Shown in pieces: positions 25,813 through 34,735 of a stretch of DNA of 64,000 bases. Origin of the DNA: Rufibacter sp. XAAS-G3-1 (GTDB lineage Bacteria; Bacteroidota; Bacteroidia; Cytophagales; Hymenobacteraceae); assembly GCF_013623775.1 (NCBI RefSeq), contig NZ_JABFAM010000005.1:310001-374000 (forward strand), read 5' to 3'. Made by a program: the position numbers and the translations under genes. Position 1 is the first letter of the stretch. Each line of letters opens with the position of its first letter. Under the pieces are notes generated by a model. The model did no database searches and was not told the DNA's origin. It saw only the letters and a list, made by a program, of their open reading frames with translations.

Positions 25813-26882
25813 TGCAATTACCAGGCGGCATAGAAGACGAGTATGAAGAATTGGCGAATGCTGATTCTGATGAGTTATATGAGCATCACCGCATTCAGGT
25901 GGATAAGGGACAGGCACTATTGCGGATTGACAAATTCCTGATGGATCGCCTGCCTAACGTGACCCGTAACAAACTCCAGGATGCCATCAAAGCCGAATCT
26001 GTACGCATCAATGGAAACCCCACCAAGGCTAGCTATAAAGTAAAGCCGTTGGATGTGATTACGGTTACCCTCGCTACGCCTCCCAGAGACACCGATGTTG
26101 TTCCTGAAAACATTCCTTTAAACATTGTATTTGAAGATGAGGAGTTGATGATCATCAATAAACCTCCCAGTATGGTGGTGCATCCAGCGTATAACAACTG
26201 GTCTGGTACGTTGGTCAACGGATTAGTGTATTACCTGCAGAATTTGCCTACTGCCAGAAACGGAGAAATACGCCCAGGCTTGGTGCACCGGATTGACAAA
26301 GACACGTCTGGGCTGTTGGTGATTGCTAAGTCTGAGTTGGCCATGGCCTTTCTGGCCAGGCAGTTTTTTGACCATTCTATTGAACGAACGTACTATGCCT
26401 TGGTATGGGGAGTACCGGCCCAGACAAAGGGAACCATTGTAGGACACATAGGGCGTAGCGCAAAAGATAGGAAAGTAATGGCGGTTTACCCAGATGGGGA
26501 ATTCGGGAAGCCCGCCGTTACCCATTATGAGGTACTGGAAAGCTTTACGTACTGTAGTTTGATCAAGTGCAACTTGGAGACCGGGCGTACCCACCAGATT
26601 AGAGCGCATATGAAGTACCTGGGGCACCCGCTGTTCAATGATGCTACCTACGGTGGTGATAGAATCTTGAAAGGCCAACAGACAGGCTCCTACAAGGCTT
26701 TCGTCCAAAATACATTTGAGGTCTTGCCCAGACAGGCCTTGCATGCCAAGTCACTGGGTTTTATTCATCCTACTACGCACCAGTTCGTTTTCTTTGAATC
26801 TGACCTCCCCGTTGATTTTGTGGCTGCTTTGGAGAAATGGCGTCAATACGGGCAGGTTCTTCAGAATAGAATCAATTCTTAA
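25812..26882 (+). CDS. RluA-family rRNA pseudouridine synthase
   Basis: 356 residues. N-terminal S4 RNA-binding domain (about 32-85, IDKFLMDRLPNVTRNKLQDA), then the synthase domain with the catalytic motif HRIDKDTSGLLVIAK (the Asp after RI is the nucleophile) and the C-terminal LETGRTHQIRAHM. This architecture is that of RluD/RluC, which make pseudouridines in 23S rRNA. RluD (positions 1911, 1915, 1917) is the likeliest because of size and the S4 domain, but the site cannot be told from sequence alone. The start at 25812 is uncertain; a Met near residue 50 would break the S4 domain. Confidence 0.9.
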   Translation: MQLPGGIEDEYEELANADSDELYEHHRIQVDKGQALLRIDKFLMDRLPNVTRNKLQDAIKAESVRINGNPTKASYKVKPLDVITVTLATPPRDTDVVPENIPLNIVFEDEELMIINKPPSMVVHPAYNNWSGTLVNGLVYYLQNLPTARNGEIRPGLVHRIDKDTSGLLVIAKSELAMAFLARQFFDHSIERTYYALVWGVPAQTKGTIVGHIGRSAKDRKVMAVYPDGEFGKPAVTHYEVLESFTYCSLIKCNLETGRTHQIRAHMKYLGHPLFNDATYGGDRILKGQQTGSYKAFVQNTFEVLPRQALHAKSLGFIHPTTHQFVFFESDLPVDFVAALEKWRQYGQVLQNRINS

Positions 26883-27862
26883 TAAAGAGGTTTAAAACTC
26901 AGCAGGACAGGGGTTATACCCTTCTTGGTTCATTTCTGTGTTTGGAACTGGCTTTTTTGGAGCGATTGGGAGGTGCACGCCTTTCTGAGTTCCCTTGGCT
27001 TGTCCGCTTTTTGCGTTGATTATTAGCATGTGCACGCCGTTTGCTGTCCCCTTGGCTTAGCTGCTTTTTGCGTGAGTGCAAGTGCTGTTCCATCTCTGCC
27101 GATATGCGCTCACGGCCGCGAGGCCCCGTCTTTCCCTCTCGCACTGCCCTTTCGGCCTGGGAAGTTCTCTTCTCTTAGTAGCTGTCTGTCCAGGGCCAAA
27201 AGCGAGGCGCTCTCGGGGAAGACTGGAACTGGGGAAAGTAGTAAAGGCCATTGCAGCAAGGGCAGTTATTGGTTGTACAAGTTATATTGTCCTTATTTTC
27301 CTGTAAAGCCGTATTCCCCTCCTCAGAGGAGTAGGGGTGGGTTCTGTTTCTCTCCGCAATACCGCGACCTCGTAGCGTCTACCAAGTCTGTGAGTGGCTC
27401 TGCCAACTCCGTTTCAAGCCTGTTTTCTCTAAATCTCCTTTAGAACACGCTACCCCCTTACGCTAGCAGATACTCTCCCTTTGAAGGGGGCGAAGGGGGA
27501 TGTTTACGCCTGCTGGTTCACGTATTGCTGGTACGAACGCAATAACTCCCACTCCAAAGACCTTGTAGCGTCTTTAGACCTGCGAGTGTCTGCGCCAGCT
27601 CCGTTTCTACCGCACCCAAACCACAATCTGAAGGGCAGAACAGAAGTCCCCTCCTAAGGTAGGAAGGGCTGGGGGTGGTGGTAACCACAAAGCAAAAGAG
27701 CTACCAATCTGGGCTGCTGAAAGGAGAAGGTTCTAGGGGACTTCAAGCTACTTCCTCTTGATTGCTTATTCACTCATAGCCTCTAAATAATACCAGCATC
27801 ACCTGGCTTTAGCGCTTTAGCCTCTTCTCCGGTATCTATAACTGCTGTCACACAAGCCTGCT

Positions 27863-27927
27863 CATGGTTCCCGGCGAGTCTGGAGACTCGCTTCATCCTT
27901 TGTCACAAGAAGGGAGTCTCGCGCCAG
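27863..27927 (+). repeat. Composite GAGTCTGGAGA repeat, copy C
   Basis: Starts GGTTCCCGGCGAGTCTGG, contains CTCGCTTCATCCTTTGTCAC and ends GGAGTCTCGCGCCAG. It is followed by AAACCTGTGGGGTCTTGG and GACCTCACAGGTTT, a second palindromic module that also accompanies copy A near 2.15 kb. Confidence 0.8.
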
Positions 27928-28228
27928 TTTACTTTCTAAACCTGTGGGGTCTTGGAGACCTCACAGGTTTCCGTCCAGTTTCCGCAAAATACCCCAAAAA
28001 CGCATCAGCGGGGTTCCTCCTCTCTACTGGAAAGGGGCTAAGGATGAGGTTATCTTCTGCGGGAGGTCAGCAACTTATAATGATGCGCAGTATGACTTTG
28101 ATATTTTGATTTCTATGGAGCTTTTATCTATTCAATTCGTTTTTGCACTATTTTTCCAAAAGTGTGCCAAAACTGAGTAGCAAGGAAGTTCTTTCATTTG
28201 ATGGTTGTACAAGTGTTCATGTGCACTG

Positions 28229-28268
28229 CTGTTTTGGGCCTGGTTCTGCAAAAACAGACGTTAAACAG
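28229..28268. repeat. GCCTGTTTT-family palindrome, degenerate
   Basis: CTGTTTTGGGCCTGGTTCTG then AAAACAGACGTTAAACAG. It is among the more diverged members. Confidence 0.5.
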
Positions 28269-28679
28269 TTTCATTTTGCTGAGATTTGGCTCGTGCAATT
28301 TATGGCTTTGCTGTTTTCTGCTTTTGAGTTTTCTTCTGTACTGTGAGCTTACACCTCTGAGCAGGATAAGGAGGGGAATTTTTCCTTCAATCCGCTTTCC
28401 AAAAAAATCCATGGTTCAAGTTTCCTATTTGAAGCTATATGACTGAAGTTTGAAACTTCGGTAAAGCCGCAGCCTCAACATGTCTTTTCTGAAGTATAAG
28501 ATGCAGCACAGAGCCAATTGTTCTGTGCGAACGGGGCATTTCTGCTTTTACCAAAAAAATTACGGCTCAAAACTTAGCTTCTAACGGATTCATAGGCTAT
28601 AGAATATACTTGTGTAAAAAGTAGCCCCAGATTCATAGGATAACCAAAAGTAAGCAGATGATGCTGTTATGAAGGCATA

Positions 28680-28714
28680 AAAAAAGCGCCTCTTAATCTA
28701 AGAGGCGCTTTTTT
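28680..28714 (-). terminator. Bidirectional terminator downstream of the TPR gene
   Basis: AAAAAAGCGCCTCTTA and TAAGAGGCGCTTTTTT form a perfect 16-bp stem with a 3-base loop. The A/T ends give U-runs on either strand. It lies 18 bp past the stop of the minus-strand TPR gene. Confidence 0.85.
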
Positions 28715-28731
28715 GTGTTCTTGAAGGAAGA

Positions 28732-30231
28732 TTACTTCATAGCTTTAAGGCCATTCAATCCATTTGTGGCATCAGCGTTGGCTGGGTCTAAGGTTTTTAC
28801 CTCTTGCCAGTATTTAGTAGCGTTGGCTTTATCCTTTTTGGTATAGTAGTAATAGCCAAGGTAGTTGTTTGCCGTGATTAAGTCTCTCTTGTACTTCTCT
28901 TTATCACCTGCGGTAAGCTTGATAAACTCTTCGTAGTGAGGTTTGGCCAAGCCTTCCTTGGTTTCAGGGTCTAAGTTAGAGTTCACACGGGCTCTCCAGA
29001 AGTGACCATACGCATACGTAGGGTTGCTTTTGGTGATGATCGTGTACACGCTGTCTGCTGTCTTATAGTCGTCGTTCAACTCATGGGTGTACCCATAGTA
29101 GAACAAGTCTGTATTATTGGGAGGTGAAACGGCGAACTTCGCTTTATAGGCCTCAATGGCTTTAGGGTAGTCTTTAAGGCTCAGGTATTGTTTCGCCAAC
29201 AGATCATTGTAAAGCGGATTCTTGGGGTCAACTTTTTTGGCCTGCTCAATAACCGCAATGGCTTCCTGGGGCTTCTTGTTCTCTACCAGCGTATTGGCAT
29301 AGTACTCATAGTCTGACGGGATTCGTTTAGACTCATCATACTTATTGAAGTACGCCGTGATGGCTTCTAATGCTTTGTCATACTGTTTGGTGTCATAGTA
29401 AGTGTATGCCAACAAACGGTTCATGGCAATGTTGTTAGGATCGCTCTTCAGAACAGATTGGATCTCTGTCATGGCATTGGCGTAATCCTTTGTCAGGTAG
29501 AGGATAGAGGCGTACTTAGCACGGGTCTCAGGCGTGTTTTCGGCCATAGATACGTACTTCTTGATGTACTCAGAACTTTTCTCATACTGTTCTGCGCGGT
29601 AATACAGTTCTGCTAACTCAAGGTAGGTGGGAGCGTAGTTGGGGTCTGCTGCCAACGCGGCATCCAACGCTTCTTTTGCTTGGGTAAAGTTGCGGGACTG
29701 TACATAAAGTTGCCCTTTACGCAAGTGCGCTTTCGCAAATTTGCTGTCTGCGGCAAGGGCTTTGTCATAGTTCGCCATCGCCTTACCACCGTCTACCGTC
29801 TTGTTGTGCAGGTAAGCATCACCAAGTAGAACAAACGCGTTCGCATTCTTGGTATCTTTGCTGGTAGCTTCCTCTAAAACCTTAATAGCAGGTGTTAAAT
29901 CTTTTACGCCTGAGGTAACATAGGCTTCCCCAATCATGATCTTGATATTGTTGTCCTTGTTTTTAGTCAGGGACAATGCTTTGTCAAAAAGCTGTTGTGC
30001 TTCGGCTACTTTGTTTTGCTCAAGAGCTGCTTTGCCTTGCTTTACCAAGCTGGCGGCAGCATTGTCTTGTACAGCGTAGGAAGCGAATGCTACTTGCGCC
30101 TGGGTGGACTGTATAACAGATTGTGTCAGTTCAATCTCACCAGAACGCAGCTCATTGTTATGTGCTGAGGCTCCAGCGGCGGTAAAGAAAGCGGCCGCTA
30201 AAACCCCATACGTCTTCCAGTTCTTAGTCAT
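28732..30231 (-). CDS. Exported TPR-repeat protein
   Basis: 499 residues. An N-terminal hydrophobic signal (YGVLAAAFFTAAGASAH) is followed by roughly ten TPR motifs from residue 55 to the end, for example AQQLFDKALSLTKNKDNNIK and AKEALDAALAADPNYAP. Periplasmic location is likely. It lies 39 bp downstream of the PstS-like lipoprotein gene on the same strand and is the last gene before a terminator, so the pair appears to form a unit. Its presence beside TonB/ExbBD genes is common in Bacteroidota as I recall. No catalytic motif was seen; a scaffolding role is inferred. Confidence 0.85.
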   Translation of the reverse strand: MTKNWKTYGVLAAAFFTAAGASAHNNELRSGEIELTQSVIQSTQAQVAFASYAVQDNAAASLVKQGKAALEQNKVAEAQQLFDKALSLTKNKDNNIKIMIGEAYVTSGVKDLTPAIKVLEEATSKDTKNANAFVLLGDAYLHNKTVDGGKAMANYDKALAADSKFAKAHLRKGQLYVQSRNFTQAKEALDAALAADPNYAPTYLELAELYYRAEQYEKSSEYIKKYVSMAENTPETRAKYASILYLTKDYANAMTEIQSVLKSDPNNIAMNRLLAYTYYDTKQYDKALEAITAYFNKYDESKRIPSDYEYYANTLVENKKPQEAIAVIEQAKKVDPKNPLYNDLLAKQYLSLKDYPKAIEAYKAKFAVSPPNNTDLFYYGYTHELNDDYKTADSVYTIITKSNPTYAYGHFWRARVNSNLDPETKEGLAKPHYEEFIKLTAGDKEKYKRDLITANNYLGYYYYTKKDKANATKYWQEVKTLDPANADATNGLNGLKAMK

Positions 30232-30270
30232 TTGTTTTGGTTGTTAGTGTAAGTGAAACTCTGTTTGTAA

Positions 30271-31218
30271 TTATTCTCTGAACCCTACTACCCTTACTGG
30301 CATAGAAGCTGGCACTAAGCCAGACTTTAGGATGATCCTTTGGCCTTTATCACCGGTAATGAAAGATGCAAAACCTGTGCCAAGTCCGGTTCGGGCCTCT
30401 TTGCTTACTATAAAAACCTCTCTGCGTAGTGGATAAGTTCCTTGTGCTAAATAACCTTGATAAGGTTGTACAAAATCATCTTCAGAAGTGGGGTTCTCTT
30501 TGCTGCTGATGCCCACCACATTTACTTTGTTGAGAAAACTAATGGCGGTGCTGTCATGCCGGTCGCTGATCCAGTTCACGCCTATTACTCCAATGGCGTT
30601 TCTATTTTGGGCTACGTAGTCAACCAAGTTTGAGTTTGACGTAGAGGCATACGTATTGGGCGGCAAGGGTTTCTTCTGGTTAATAGAATCAATAATGAAC
30701 CGGGCGGTGCTGGAATTACTATTATCAAACACAATAGTGATCTTGCCATCCTGGGCAGTGGGGTCTAGCTGGCGCCAGGTTGTGGTGGCACCTGTAAAGA
30801 TACTCCTAACCTGTTGTAAGGTGAGGGTGGTATCTGTGTTTTCCTTGTTTAAGATGAGGGCTATGCCGTCTATGGCAATCTTGTTGATCCTGGGGGTTAT
30901 TTTGATTTTATCAAATTCAGCCTTCTCCTGGTCATTCAGTTCCCGTGCCATTATGGCGAAGCGAACGGTATCATTTAAAAGATCATGCACTACCTGTACT
31001 TCAGGTTTATACACAGCATGTACTTTGGCATATTTGTATAACCCCTGAAAGGTCTGGATCTGGGCATCAATGATGGGCGCAAAGGATTCATCTACGCTTA
31101 TTTTGATGCTTCCGCTGGTTGGGGTATCTGCCGTTTTGCCGCCAGACTGACCGCAAGAAGCCGTAGTCAAGGCCACACCCGCAGTACATAGAAAAGCTAA
31201 AAGATTAATCTTCTTCAT
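30271..31218 (-). CDS. PstS-like periplasmic substrate-binding lipoprotein
   Basis: 315 residues. Signal MKKINLLAFLCTAGVALTTA ends in a lipobox with C22. The mature chain has the PBP-like fold of phosphate-binding proteins: GSIKISVDESFAPIIDAQIQ, RFAIMARELNDQEKAEFDKI, NSSTARFIIDSI (compare the phosphate loop SGTR/STA of PstS), and GVIGVNWISD. No PstA/B/C permease genes are near. In Bacteroidota such proteins often stand next to TonB/ExbD, so it might serve an energised outer-membrane process rather than a phosphate ABC importer. That is inference. Its 5' end overlaps the small membrane-protein gene by 14 bp. Confidence 0.82.
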   Translation of the reverse strand: MKKINLLAFLCTAGVALTTASCGQSGGKTADTPTSGSIKISVDESFAPIIDAQIQTFQGLYKYAKVHAVYKPEVQVVHDLLNDTVRFAIMARELNDQEKAEFDKIKITPRINKIAIDGIALILNKENTDTTLTLQQVRSIFTGATTTWRQLDPTAQDGKITIVFDNSNSSTARFIIDSINQKKPLPPNTYASTSNSNLVDYVAQNRNAIGVIGVNWISDRHDSTAISFLNKVNVVGISSKENPTSEDDFVQPYQGYLAQGTYPLRREVFIVSKEARTGLGTGFASFITGDKGQRIILKSGLVPASMPVRVVGFRE

Positions 31219-31462
31219 TTCGTCTGGTTTTTTTGAAATACTGTTGGTACGCCCTCACAAATCTAATCAAACCATAGAAAAGGAGTAGTCCGCCAAAGAT
31301 ATACTTATATTCCTGGGGGAAAGGTATCTGTTTGGGAGTAGAAAGAAGAACGTATAGGCCGAAGCCAAAGTATAAAAGCACCATGAGCAGCGACACATAT
31401 TTCATGATGTTGACATAAGTGTTTCGCTGGGGTGGGCGCTGTGGCCTTCTAGAGTAAGTCAT
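31205..31462 (-). CDS. Small two-helix membrane protein
   Basis: 85 residues with a basic, Pro/Arg-rich N-terminus (SRRPQRPPQRNTY), two membrane helices (about 19-41 and 53-68), and a charged C-terminus (KKTRRNEED). No family recognised. It is probably cotranscribed with the PstS-like gene, whose start codon it overlaps by 14 bp, and lies downstream of tonB beyond a likely terminator. Hypothetical but convincing as a gene because of its coupling and composition. Confidence 0.7.
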   Translation of the reverse strand: MTYSRRPQRPPQRNTYVNIMKYVSLLMVLLYFGFGLYVLLSTPKQIPFPQEYKYIFGGLLLFYGLIRFVRAYQQYFKKTRRNEED

Positions 31463-31526
31463 GGGTCTGCTTCTGGTTTGTCTTCAAGCATAGTACGTGA
31501 ATGATAGGCGGCAGGGTAAAAAAGAA

Positions 31527-31572
31527 CTCCGAAGACAAACCATTCTGAAAGGAATGTCTGTCTCCGGAGCTT
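31527..31572 (-). terminator. Probable terminator after tonB
   Basis: Read on the minus strand, CTCCGGAGACAGACATTC pairs imperfectly with GAATGGTTTGTCTTCGGAG and is followed by TTCTTTTTT. It begins 27 bp after the tonB stop and would partly separate the exb/tonB genes from the downstream PstS-like block. Confidence 0.6.
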
Positions 31573-31598
31573 TTCATTGTAAAGAGCCAGTGCAGTGG

Positions 31599-32423
31599 TT
31601 ACTTAATCACGATGCGGTAAGGAACTGTATATTTTACAGATACTTTACGGCCGTTCTGCTCTCCAGGGTTCCATTTAGGCATCCCCTTGATGACACGTAC
31701 CGCTTCCTCATCAAGACCATAACCAAGGCCTTTCAGAACTTCAATATTGGTGATTTCCCCGGTTGGGCCTACTACGAAAGAGAGTACCACGTTACCTTCG
31801 GCACCAGCACGTTGCGCGGCTGATGGAATACGGAACTTCTCACTCATGTATTTCATCATAGCCCCCATTCCGCCCGGGAACTCAGGCATTTTCTCTACCG
31901 CAATGTACACTTTATCTTCAAAGACTTCCTGAACCGGGCCGGTTGGGCCGGTGCCGTTCTCAATGCCTTCAAGCGTGGGTGGTGCCGTAGGGTCACCTTT
32001 TACGGTCTCAGTACCAGCGTCAGTTCTTGAAAGTTCTTTCACGTCAGGAATCTCTTCCTTCGTTACTTCCTCATCTTTCTTTACTACCGGAGGCGTGAAT
32101 TTAACGGTTGACCGTACGGGTGGCGGTGGCGGTGGTGCATCTGGTGGTGGGGGTGGCGGTGGCACTATCTTCTCAACGGAAGGGGGTGCTGCTAAGTCCA
32201 CTACTTTTACTACCGGAGCTACTGAAACCTCCTCTTCGCCTTTGAACATAGACTGAATCAAAGGAATACTCAAGAAGAGTACAAAGAGAATGATGGAGAT
32301 GACAATTGCCCGGTTTACGTGCTTCGTGTATAATTTACGAAGCATGTACGCTCCATACTCTTTGTTACGGCCTTCAAAGACCATGTCATCAAGAGAGGCG
32401 GTTGCTAAACGTTGATTATCCAT
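31599..32423 (-). CDS. tonB: Energy transducer TonB
   Basis: 274 residues. After a cytoplasmic start that carries an LDDMVFEGRNKEYGAYMLRK element often seen in Bacteroidota TonB proteins, it has one membrane helix (about 34-54), a Pro-rich spacer (PPPPPPPDAPPPPPP near 90-105), an acidic periplasmic section, and the TonB C-terminal domain (PEFPGGMGAMMKYMSEKFRI to YTVPYRIVIK). It transmits proton-motive energy from ExbB/ExbD to TonB-dependent outer-membrane receptors. Its start codon is at the stop codon of the upstream exbD, with a one-base overlap, so expression is coupled. Confidence 0.93.
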   Translation of the reverse strand: MDNQRLATASLDDMVFEGRNKEYGAYMLRKLYTKHVNRAIVISIILFVLFLSIPLIQSMFKGEEEVSVAPVVKVVDLAAPPSVEKIVPPPPPPPDAPPPPPPVRSTVKFTPPVVKKDEEVTKEEIPDVKELSRTDAGTETVKGDPTAPPTLEGIENGTGPTGPVQEVFEDKVYIAVEKMPEFPGGMGAMMKYMSEKFRIPSAAQRAGAEGNVVLSFVVGPTGEITNIEVLKGLGYGLDEEAVRVIKGMPKWNPGEQNGRKVSVKYTVPYRIVIK

Positions 32424-32959
32424 TATTGCGCTCCTCCTTTTTCTGCGTTTCTAAGTAGCGTGGCATCTGCGTTGTCTAACTCCACAATGGCGTACTTTTG
32501 AGTACTGGTGATAGCCATCTCGTCTAAGATATCTACCAGATTCTTATAAGAGGAAGTCTCATCGGCCTTTATTAGTACTACCAGGTTAGGGTTAGCGCGT
32601 GTAGCTTCCAGTACCGTTTTTCTGATACCGTTGGCAGACCAGTTGCTTTCCTCTACCGTAGGAATTGCGCCAACGTTTGGCTGGTGCAAGCCACGGTAAT
32701 AGAAGATTCTGTTGTCTGCGCCAAGTAAAACGGTAAAGGCATTAGATGCTTTCAGCTCATTTTGCTCAACTTCATTTTTTGGCTTCACAGGCATGTTGAT
32801 TTCCATGATCTGTGGTTTAGCCAACGTGGTGGTCATTACGAAGAAGGTAAGCAACAGGAAGCCTAAGTCCACCATGGGCGTCATGTCCACCTTGGTAGAG
32901 CCTTTCTTGGCCCGCTTTTTACCGCCTTCGTCTCCGCCGGACTGTTGTATTTCTGCCAT
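32423..32959 (-). CDS. exbD: ExbD-family biopolymer transporter (second copy)
   Basis: 178 residues. A basic N-terminus is followed by KVDMTPMVDLGFLLLTFFVM, the ExbD membrane helix with the conserved Asp (MVDL) that conducts protons, then a periplasmic domain. It forms the proton channel with ExbB and powers TonB. Unlike the single E. coli ExbD, two ExbD genes lie in tandem here, as is usual in Bacteroidota. This copy is adjacent to tonB. Confidence 0.93.
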   Translation of the reverse strand: MAEIQQSGGDEGGKKRAKKGSTKVDMTPMVDLGFLLLTFFVMTTTLAKPQIMEINMPVKPKNEVEQNELKASNAFTVLLGADNRIFYYRGLHQPNVGAIPTVEESNWSANGIRKTVLEATRANPNLVVLIKADETSSYKNLVDILDEMAITSTQKYAIVELDNADATLLRNAEKGGAQ

Positions 32960-32974
32960 GTCGTTTCCCTTACG

Positions 32975-33580
32975 TTATTTAATAACAGGTTTAACTTCCA
33001 TATCGGTTACAAGATTGAAACGGTTCACGTTTTTGTCTTGTAAGATCTCAATTACACGACCAGCTACCGGGTAGCCTGCTGTTTGGTCTCCTTTGATGGC
33101 TACAATAGACTGGGGGTTAGAGTAGCGGGCCAATTGTACCCAGTCGCCTAACTCATTTCTGGCAGAATCAATAGGAATACCTGGCTGGTTCACCTTTTTC
33201 TGATCTTCGGGTTTCAGAGCCAGATAGGATTTAAGTTGAGAGATGGGAACTCCAAAGGAAGCCAGTGACGCGAAAACGTCTTTCTCTGGCTGGGTGAAGC
33301 CTACTCCGTATTTCTCACTTATCTTATCTATCAGTCTCAGTTTAGTGGCTTTGTCATCTACTCCAAAGAAAACCCGCTCATCATTACCAATACTAATGGT
33401 GATAACGTTGGCATCTGGGGCCTTGATTTCTGTGGTGGCAGAAGGCGTGTCCACTACCAGCACTTCCTCTGGCGCGAACTTCGAAATAAGCATGAAGAAC
33501 GTTACCAGAAGGAATGCCAAGTCCACCATGGGCGTCATGTCCAGGGATGGAGAGGTTCTATGTGGTTTTACCTTAGGCAT
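32975..33580 (-). CDS. exbD: ExbD-family biopolymer transporter (first copy)
   Basis: 201 residues. SLDMTPMVDLAFLLVTFFML is the membrane helix with the proton-carrying Asp. The periplasmic part is longer than in the other copy, with an insert around residues 60-130 (YGVGFTQPEKDVFASLASFG). It lies 15 bp upstream of the second exbD and 27 bp downstream of the ExbB gene. The two ExbD proteins are diverged and might form a hetero-oligomer, which cannot be decided from sequence. Confidence 0.92.
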   Translation of the reverse strand: MPKVKPHRTSPSLDMTPMVDLAFLLVTFFMLISKFAPEEVLVVDTPSATTEIKAPDANVITISIGNDERVFFGVDDKATKLRLIDKISEKYGVGFTQPEKDVFASLASFGVPISQLKSYLALKPEDQKKVNQPGIPIDSARNELGDWVQLARYSNPQSIVAIKGDQTAGYPVAGRVIEILQDKNVNRFNLVTDMEVKPVIK

Positions 33581-33607
33581 TTTTTTCCTTCTATGTTAGA
33601 AGTTCAA

Positions 33608-34465
33608 TTAAATTGTTCTGTTGTTCTCAGTGTGCTGAGCGGCATACGTCTGGATGATGCTGTAAGAAGCCTCATCAATGCTGTAGGTCAACTCATCAAT
33701 CTTGCTGGTAAAGTAGTTGTACGCAATAATAGCGATAGCAGAACCGGTAATACCAAGGGCTGTGTTGATTAAGGCCTCAGAGATACCGTTTGCCAGCTGG
33801 GTAGCATCTGGTGCACCACTTGCCGTTGCAAGGGCCGCGAACGCTTTAATCATACCCAATACCGTTCCAATCAAACCTACCAGGGTAGATACAGAAGCGA
33901 TAGTAGAGATGATGACCAGGTTTTTCTCCAAAACAGGCAATTCAAGGGCAGTTGCTTCTTCAATTTCCTTCTGGATAGCCAAAATACGCTGATCTTTGGT
34001 CATGCCGTGCTCATTGTGCATTTCCTGGTACTTTAACAGACCGGCTTTTACCACGTTACCTACTGAGCCTTTTTGCTGGTCGCAGATAGCGATGGCACCA
34101 TTGATGTCATTCGCGTTCATTTTCTGACGTACGCTTCTCACAAAGTGCTCCAGGCCTTTGCCGCCCTTCGCTTTGCTGATGGTCAAGAAACGCTCAATTG
34201 AGAAAGCGACTACCAGAATGTTAATGGCGATCAAGATGGGTACAATGAAACCTCCCTTGTACACCTGGCCTAGCATGTTGCCTGGCAGAGGGTGGTTGGC
34301 GTTGTCACCGCCCTCAAAGTTGGCTGGGTTACCAAGAATAAACAGATAAATAAGAACAGCAGCAATAATGGCTACCGGAATTACAATACTTGCGAACATT
34401 GAGCCTGCTTTGCCTTCATTCTGTTGTGCTGGTTTTGCAGTTGCAGGTGCACTCTTTTTTTCCAT
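33608..34465 (-). CDS. exbB: MotA/TolQ/ExbB proton-channel family protein
   Basis: 285 residues. It has a hydrophobic helix near 24-44, a second near 75-92, and the pair of long helices near 190-215 and 235-260, with the conserved segment ISTIASVSTLVGLIGTVLGM and NTALGITGSAIAIIAYNYFT that line the channel. N-terminal extension KKSAPATAKPAQQNEGKAGS is basic and Ala-rich. With ExbD it forms the motor for TonB. It is the first gene of the minus-strand block. Upstream are 270 bp of AT-rich DNA with repeated TTAGTTGTT words that probably hold the promoter, although I found no clean -7 box. Confidence 0.92.
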   Translation of the reverse strand: MEKKSAPATAKPAQQNEGKAGSMFASIVIPVAIIAAVLIYLFILGNPANFEGGDNANHPLPGNMLGQVYKGGFIVPILIAINILVVAFSIERFLTISKAKGGKGLEHFVRSVRQKMNANDINGAIAICDQQKGSVGNVVKAGLLKYQEMHNEHGMTKDQRILAIQKEIEEATALELPVLEKNLVIISTIASVSTLVGLIGTVLGMIKAFAALATASGAPDATQLANGISEALINTALGITGSAIAIIAYNYFTSKIDELTYSIDEASYSIIQTYAAQHTENNRTI

Positions 34466-34735
34466 TTTTCTAAAATTTAGGTTTAGTTGTTTGTGTTACT
34501 GTGTTAGTTGTTTGAGTTAGTTGTTAATAATGAATTGGTTGTTAAAAAGTTAAATGCTCTTTTGACATGAATAATTCCCTTAATATCATTAATTCAGTGA
34601 GAGAATGACTCTAGCTTGGGAGCAACCTAGATACAAGCCTAGGGATTTAATCGCAAAATATCAAATAATACCTTAAATTTTACTGAAAAAATCCAATCCA
34701 TTTGCAGTATACTTAAGAATATTGATATTACTCCT

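Larger units (their letters stand above)
26883..28679. other. Repeat-rich region without genes
   Basis: About 1.8 kb with no convincing gene. It contains a tandem-like pair around CCCTTGGCTT...GCTTTTTGCGT (about 26990-27072); two copies of a repeat reading GACCTCGTAGCGTCT...CTGCCAACTCCGTTTC (27365-27414 and 27556-27606) whose third copy lies inverted near 2065-2112; a copy of the GAGTCTGGAGA composite element (27863-27927) with its AAACCTGTGGGGTCTTGG companion (27938-27971); and two members of the GCCTGTTTT family (28139-28174, 28229-28268). GGAGGGG-type hairpins around 27320-27345 and 27450-27500 are also seen. Like 1.4-2.35 kb it is a repeat sink. Confidence 0.7.

Noticed and set aside
26914-27144. 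Short, strongly basic frame with internal repeats (SKRRAHANNQRKKRTSQG-like)
   Set aside because: The repetition is in the DNA (CCCTTGGCTT...GCTTTTTGCG). There is no signal, family motif or start context, and another frame on the opposite strand is equally open; it looks like a repeat artefact.
27030-27443. 137-residue frame in the second desert
   Set aside because: Ser- and Cys-rich with no family signs; it runs through repeats shared with 2.1 and 27.5 kb.
34466-34735. Possible small RNA or riboswitch ahead of exbB
   Set aside because: The region is AT-rich with TTAGTTGTT repeats but no stable conserved-looking stem or known riboswitch motif was recognisable.
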